A stretch of DNA of 17,170 nt from Magnetococcales bacterium (GTDB lineage: Bacteria; Pseudomonadota; Magnetococcia; Magnetococcales; Magnetaquicoccaceae): NCBI GenBank assembly GCA_015229095.1, contig JADGCE010000047.1:1-17170 (forward strand), read 5' to 3'. The notes under the pieces are model-generated. The model was not told the DNA's origin. It made no database searches and was given only the letters and a program-made list of their open reading frames with translations. The translations under genes were made by a program, and so were the position numbers. Positions 14,659 through 17,170 of the stretch are shown here, piece by piece. The first letter of the stretch is position 1. The number at the start of each line of letters is the position of its first letter.

Positions 14659-15330
14659 ATGAAGATGGGAAACAAGTCACTTTCACTGTTTGGCAACATT
14701 CGGTCACTGGAGAACAAGATCAGCGAATTTTTGGACCAGTTGTCTGAAAGCAACATCATGTTTCGGGCCGGTGTGACCGCTTTCCTGGAGGGCGGTGGCG
14801 CCAGCAGTGATGCGTTCAAGAAAAAATTGGAACTGGTCAGTGCCATGGAGAGTCGGGCCGATGTGCTGCGGCGGGAAATTGAGGCGGAAATGTTTGAGGA
14901 GGCCCTCATTCCTGATTTTCGCGCCGACATTTTGAGCCTGTTGGAAAATCTGGATGAGATCACCAACCACCTGGAAGGGACGCTGATCAATTTTTCCATC
15001 GAAAATCCTGAGTTTCTCAAAGATTTGCATGCCGATATCCTGAAACTGCTGGAGAATGTGGCCAACTGCGTGGAGGCGCTGGTGGTCTCGACGCGGGCCT
15101 TTTTCCGGGATGTGGGTTCCGTGCGGGATAACAGCCACAAGGTGATGCTCTACGAAAAAGAGGCAGACAAGGTGGTGTTGCCGTTGAAAAGCAGGGTGTT
15201 TACCAGTGACCTAGGACTGGACCGCAAGGCGCAGTTGCGCAACTTTATCGACAGTATCGATCGCATTGCCGATATGGCGGAAGATGTGGTGGATATGCTG
15301 GCCATCGTGACCATCAGACGGGCGGCCTAG
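14659..15330 (+). CDS. DUF47/PhoU-like protein (TIGR00153 family)
   Basis: The 223-residue all-helical soluble protein matches the DUF47 family, which is related to PhoU and is almost always encoded next to PiT phosphate permeases. Typical features are LFGNIRSLENKISEFLDQL at the N-terminus, the segment FRADILSLLENLDEITNHLEG (about 93-113) with acidic residues that in PhoU-like proteins bind metal, a second acidic helix pair (LYEKEADKV, about 164-172) and DSIDRIADMAEDVVDMLA near the C-terminus. It probably controls the permease or links it to phosphate state. AAAGGA lies about 6 nt before the ATG at 14659 (a second ATG at 14665 is possible). It ends 19 bp before the PiT gene, so the two are surely co-transcribed. 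Confidence 0.93.
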   Translation: MKMGNKSLSLFGNIRSLENKISEFLDQLSESNIMFRAGVTAFLEGGGASSDAFKKKLELVSAMESRADVLRREIEAEMFEEALIPDFRADILSLLENLDEITNHLEGTLINFSIENPEFLKDLHADILKLLENVANCVEALVVSTRAFFRDVGSVRDNSHKVMLYEKEADKVVLPLKSRVFTSDLGLDRKAQLRNFIDSIDRIADMAEDVVDMLAIVTIRRAA

Positions 15331-15349
15331 GACAATCTGAGGAGTTACC

Positions 15350-16840
15350 ATGGAAATTGGTGTATTAATATACCTGACCAGCGGCCTCTTTCTGGGCTGG
15401 TCGCTGGGGGCCAACGATGCGGCCAACGTCTTCGGTACCGCTGTCGGTACCCGCATGATCAAATTTACCACGGCTGCGCTGATCTGCACCATCTTTGTGA
15501 TTCTTGGTGCCGTCATCAGCGGAGCAGGGGCCGCGCATACGCTCTCCAAACTGGGTGATGTCAATGCCCTGGGTGGAGCTTTTGTAGCCGCCTTTTCGGC
15601 GGCGGCAGTCGTGGCTTGGCTCACCGTGTTGGGGCTGCCAGTCTCCACCACCCAGGCCATCGTCGGAGCCATCATCGGTTGGAACTTTTTTACCGGCATG
15701 GCCACAGACTTTACCGTTTTCAAAACCATCATCGGAACCTGGTTTATCAGCCCGGTTTTAACCGCCTTCTTCAGTTATTTCATGTACAAGGGGGTCATGT
15801 GGTTTTTGAACCGGCAGCGGTTGCACATCGTGCGCCTGGACGCCATGACGCGGTTGGCTCTGCTGATTGCGGGCGTGTTGGGCTCCTACTCCCTGGGGGC
15901 CAATAATATCGCCAATGTCATGGGGGTCTTCATCGGTGCCAATCCCTTCAAGGATTTTTCCTTCGGCGGGCTGTTTGTTTTTACCGGCCTGCAGCAGCTG
16001 TTCTTTGTCGGCGGGATTGCCATTTCGGTCGGGATTTATACCTACGGCAAAAAGGTGATGATGACTGTGGGGGACAGTATCGCTCCCCTGACACCGGTGG
16101 GCGCCTTCGTGGTGGTGATCGCCACGTCCCTGGTGCTCTTCCTGTTCGCCTCCGAGGATCTGGAATTTTTTCTGGCCTCCCTGGGATTGCCTACCATTCC
16201 CCTGGTACCGGTCTCCAGCTCTCAGGCCGTGGTGGGCGGTGTGATCGGGATCGCCTGGATCAAAAACAGAAGAAATATCAAGTGGGGTGTTACCGGGCGG
16301 ATCGTGGTGGCCTGGATTCAGACTCCCATCGTCTCCGCGCTGTTCAGCTTCGTAATGCTTTTCATCATGCAGAATCTGTTTGGCCAGTCGGTGTTCGAAA
16401 AGGTGGAGTTTCAGGTGAGCAAACCAGTGCTTGAGAGACATGCCAAAAAGCTGGATGTCAAATCGTTGGAGAGCTTGGTGGGCAAAACCTACACGACCTC
16501 CGGCAGCCTCAAAGCAGAAGTGGATCGATTGCTGCCGGTGGCGGAATACAAAGCTGTCTTGACCTTTGTCCAGGAGGCCCGGATGGAACGGTTGACCGTT
16601 GACCCGGCCCGCTTCCCGGAGTTGGGCAAGAGTGGTTTGTTAAGCCAGCCGCAAATTGACTCGGTCAAGGCACTGGCTGGAAAAACCTTCGATTATCGGT
16701 GGCAGTTGGTCGATGCGCTGACAACAGGGTCCGAATCGTGGCGCATGAAAGAGGCCACGGTGCTGAACAAGCCGTACAACAAGGAGGTCAAACAACGTCT
16801 CGACATTGTGATGGATCTCTATACGGCGAAAATGAAGTAA
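15350..16840 (+). CDS. PiT-family inorganic phosphate permease
   Basis: The 496-residue inner-membrane protein is a PiT/Pho-4 family carrier that takes up phosphate with protons or sodium. The two inverted halves each have a signature: GANDAAN (20-26) with LPVSTTQAIVGAIIG (96-110), and GANNIAN (183-189) with VPVSSSQAVVGGVIG (286-300). About ten hydrophobic segments end near residue 348. The remaining ~145 residues form a polar C-terminal tail with KSLESLVGKTY and SVKALAGKTFDYRWQLVDAL stretches, absent from the short PiT proteins. AGGAG lies about 7 nt before the ATG. It is the last gene of the operon with DUF47 and is followed by a strong terminator. The low-affinity carrier would serve when phosphate is plentiful, in contrast to the PstS-like protein. 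Confidence 0.95.
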   Translation: MEIGVLIYLTSGLFLGWSLGANDAANVFGTAVGTRMIKFTTAALICTIFVILGAVISGAGAAHTLSKLGDVNALGGAFVAAFSAAAVVAWLTVLGLPVSTTQAIVGAIIGWNFFTGMATDFTVFKTIIGTWFISPVLTAFFSYFMYKGVMWFLNRQRLHIVRLDAMTRLALLIAGVLGSYSLGANNIANVMGVFIGANPFKDFSFGGLFVFTGLQQLFFVGGIAISVGIYTYGKKVMMTVGDSIAPLTPVGAFVVVIATSLVLFLFASEDLEFFLASLGLPTIPLVPVSSSQAVVGGVIGIAWIKNRRNIKWGVTGRIVVAWIQTPIVSALFSFVMLFIMQNLFGQSVFEKVEFQVSKPVLERHAKKLDVKSLESLVGKTYTTSGSLKAEVDRLLPVAEYKAVLTFVQEARMERLTVDPARFPELGKSGLLSQPQIDSVKALAGKTFDYRWQLVDALTTGSESWRMKEATVLNKPYNKEVKQRLDIVMDLYTAKMK

Positions 16841-16869
16841 AACGAAGTGCAGTTTGGAATGGCAGCAGG

Positions 16870-16904
16870 TGGGGGCGATGGGAACATCTGCCCCCATTTT
16901 TTTT
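16870..16904 (+). terminator. Rho-independent terminator of the PiT operon
   Basis: TGGGGGC (16870-16876) pairs with GCCCCCA (16890-16896), with GAT/ATC continuing the stem inside, followed directly by eight T residues (16897-16904). It lies 30 bp after the PiT stop on the same strand. This is the clearest terminator in the window. Confidence 0.9.
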
Positions 16905-17103
16905 GGAGAGGGTGGCAGAATCGGCTGGAGAGCGCGTGGAGAAGATCCTGGGACAGCGATTGCCTGGGATTCCCCATTGATTTGCCCACTCCCTGAAATC
17001 ATCCGAGAGCGGGCGGCAAATGCCGCCAAGAATATAGCCTGATACTGTCCGGGCAAGATGGCATTGCCCGGATTTTGCCCCTCTTACCTGCAAAGGAGTC
17101 TCT
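16905..17103 (+). other. Structured leader before the last gene
   Basis: About 200 bp between the PiT terminator and the next ATG contain two clean hairpins. GGCGGC-AAAT-GCCGCC is at 17012-17027, and TCCGGGCAA-N7-TTGCCCGGA (17048-17072, 9 bp) is followed by TTTT. The second ends 31 bp before the start codon and resembles a weak terminator or attenuator. I found no known riboswitch pattern. A short open frame covers part of the stretch but has no ribosome site. Confidence 0.5.
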
Positions 17104-17170
17104 ATGAGTAATACACAAGCGGTTCACGATTTGGCCTCGACCAGTGCCACGGCGGCGGCTGGTCTGTTGG
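17104..17170 (+). CDS. Start of an unidentified gene (partial)
   Basis: ATG at 17104 follows AAGGAG by 6-7 nt, a very good ribosome site. Only 22 residues are inside the window (MSNTQAVHDLASTSATAAAG...), polar then alanine-rich, so the product cannot be named. The 3' part lies beyond the right edge. It follows the structured leader described above and is separated from the PiT operon by a terminator, so it is a separate transcription unit. Confidence 0.7.
   Translation, partial: MSNTQAVHDLASTSATAAAGLL

Overview
The window is a GC-rich (roughly 60% by eye) bacterial chromosome segment with short intergenic gaps and purine-rich Shine-Dalgarno sites. HemL, a DUF2782 protein, an NtrC-class sigma-54 activator and a perfect TGTTCCACGTGGAACA parS-type palindrome point to a pseudomonadotan (proteobacterium), possibly a deep branch such as Magnetococcia. 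The sequence alone does not fix the taxon. No tRNA, rRNA, CRISPR array or complete insertion sequence is visible.

Left end (1-1427): a tandem GC-rich hairpin repeat, then a 16-bp ParB-type site 9 bp beyond the stop of hemL (minus strand), which makes glutamate-1-semialdehyde for haem synthesis. Divergent from hemL, a tightly spaced plus-strand run (1581-5161) encodes an ankyrin-repeat protein, a secreted or anchored DUF2782 protein, an HcaT/LacY-type MFS permease and an ATP-grasp-like protein with similarity to the glutathionylspermidine-synthase fold. A second coupled plus-strand run (5302-8683), with a reasonable sigma-70 promoter in front, encodes a 70-residue orphan protein, an SbcC/YhaN-like ATPase whose coiled coils are joined by a two-helix membrane hairpin, and a PstS-like periplasmic binding protein that starts on TTG inside the ATPase stop codon.

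Middle (8715-14086, all minus strand): a DUF302 protein, a protein with two copies of an IS630-type helix-turn-helix but no DDE nuclease domain, and an overlapping two-component pair. The pair is a CHASE-PAS histidine kinase and an NtrC-family response regulator with an intact GAFTGA loop. The 323-bp divergent region upstream of the kinase holds a sigma-54-like -24/-12 element pointing at the kinase, a 20-bp inverted repeat about 120 bp upstream of its predicted start, and a strong palindrome in the leader.

Right end (14410-16840): a likely operon of a 63-residue two-helix membrane protein, a DUF47/PhoU-like protein and a PiT-family phosphate permease with an unusual soluble C-terminal tail. 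It is closed by a good rho-independent terminator. A new gene starts at 17104 after a structured leader and runs off the window.

Phosphate is the recurrent theme (PstS-like protein, DUF47, PiT), and the two-component system lies divergent from the PiT operon, but a regulatory link is only inferred. The most unusual items are the membrane-hairpin ATPase coupled to a PstS-like protein, the double-HTH transposase-derived protein, the small protein heading the PiT operon, and the parS site.
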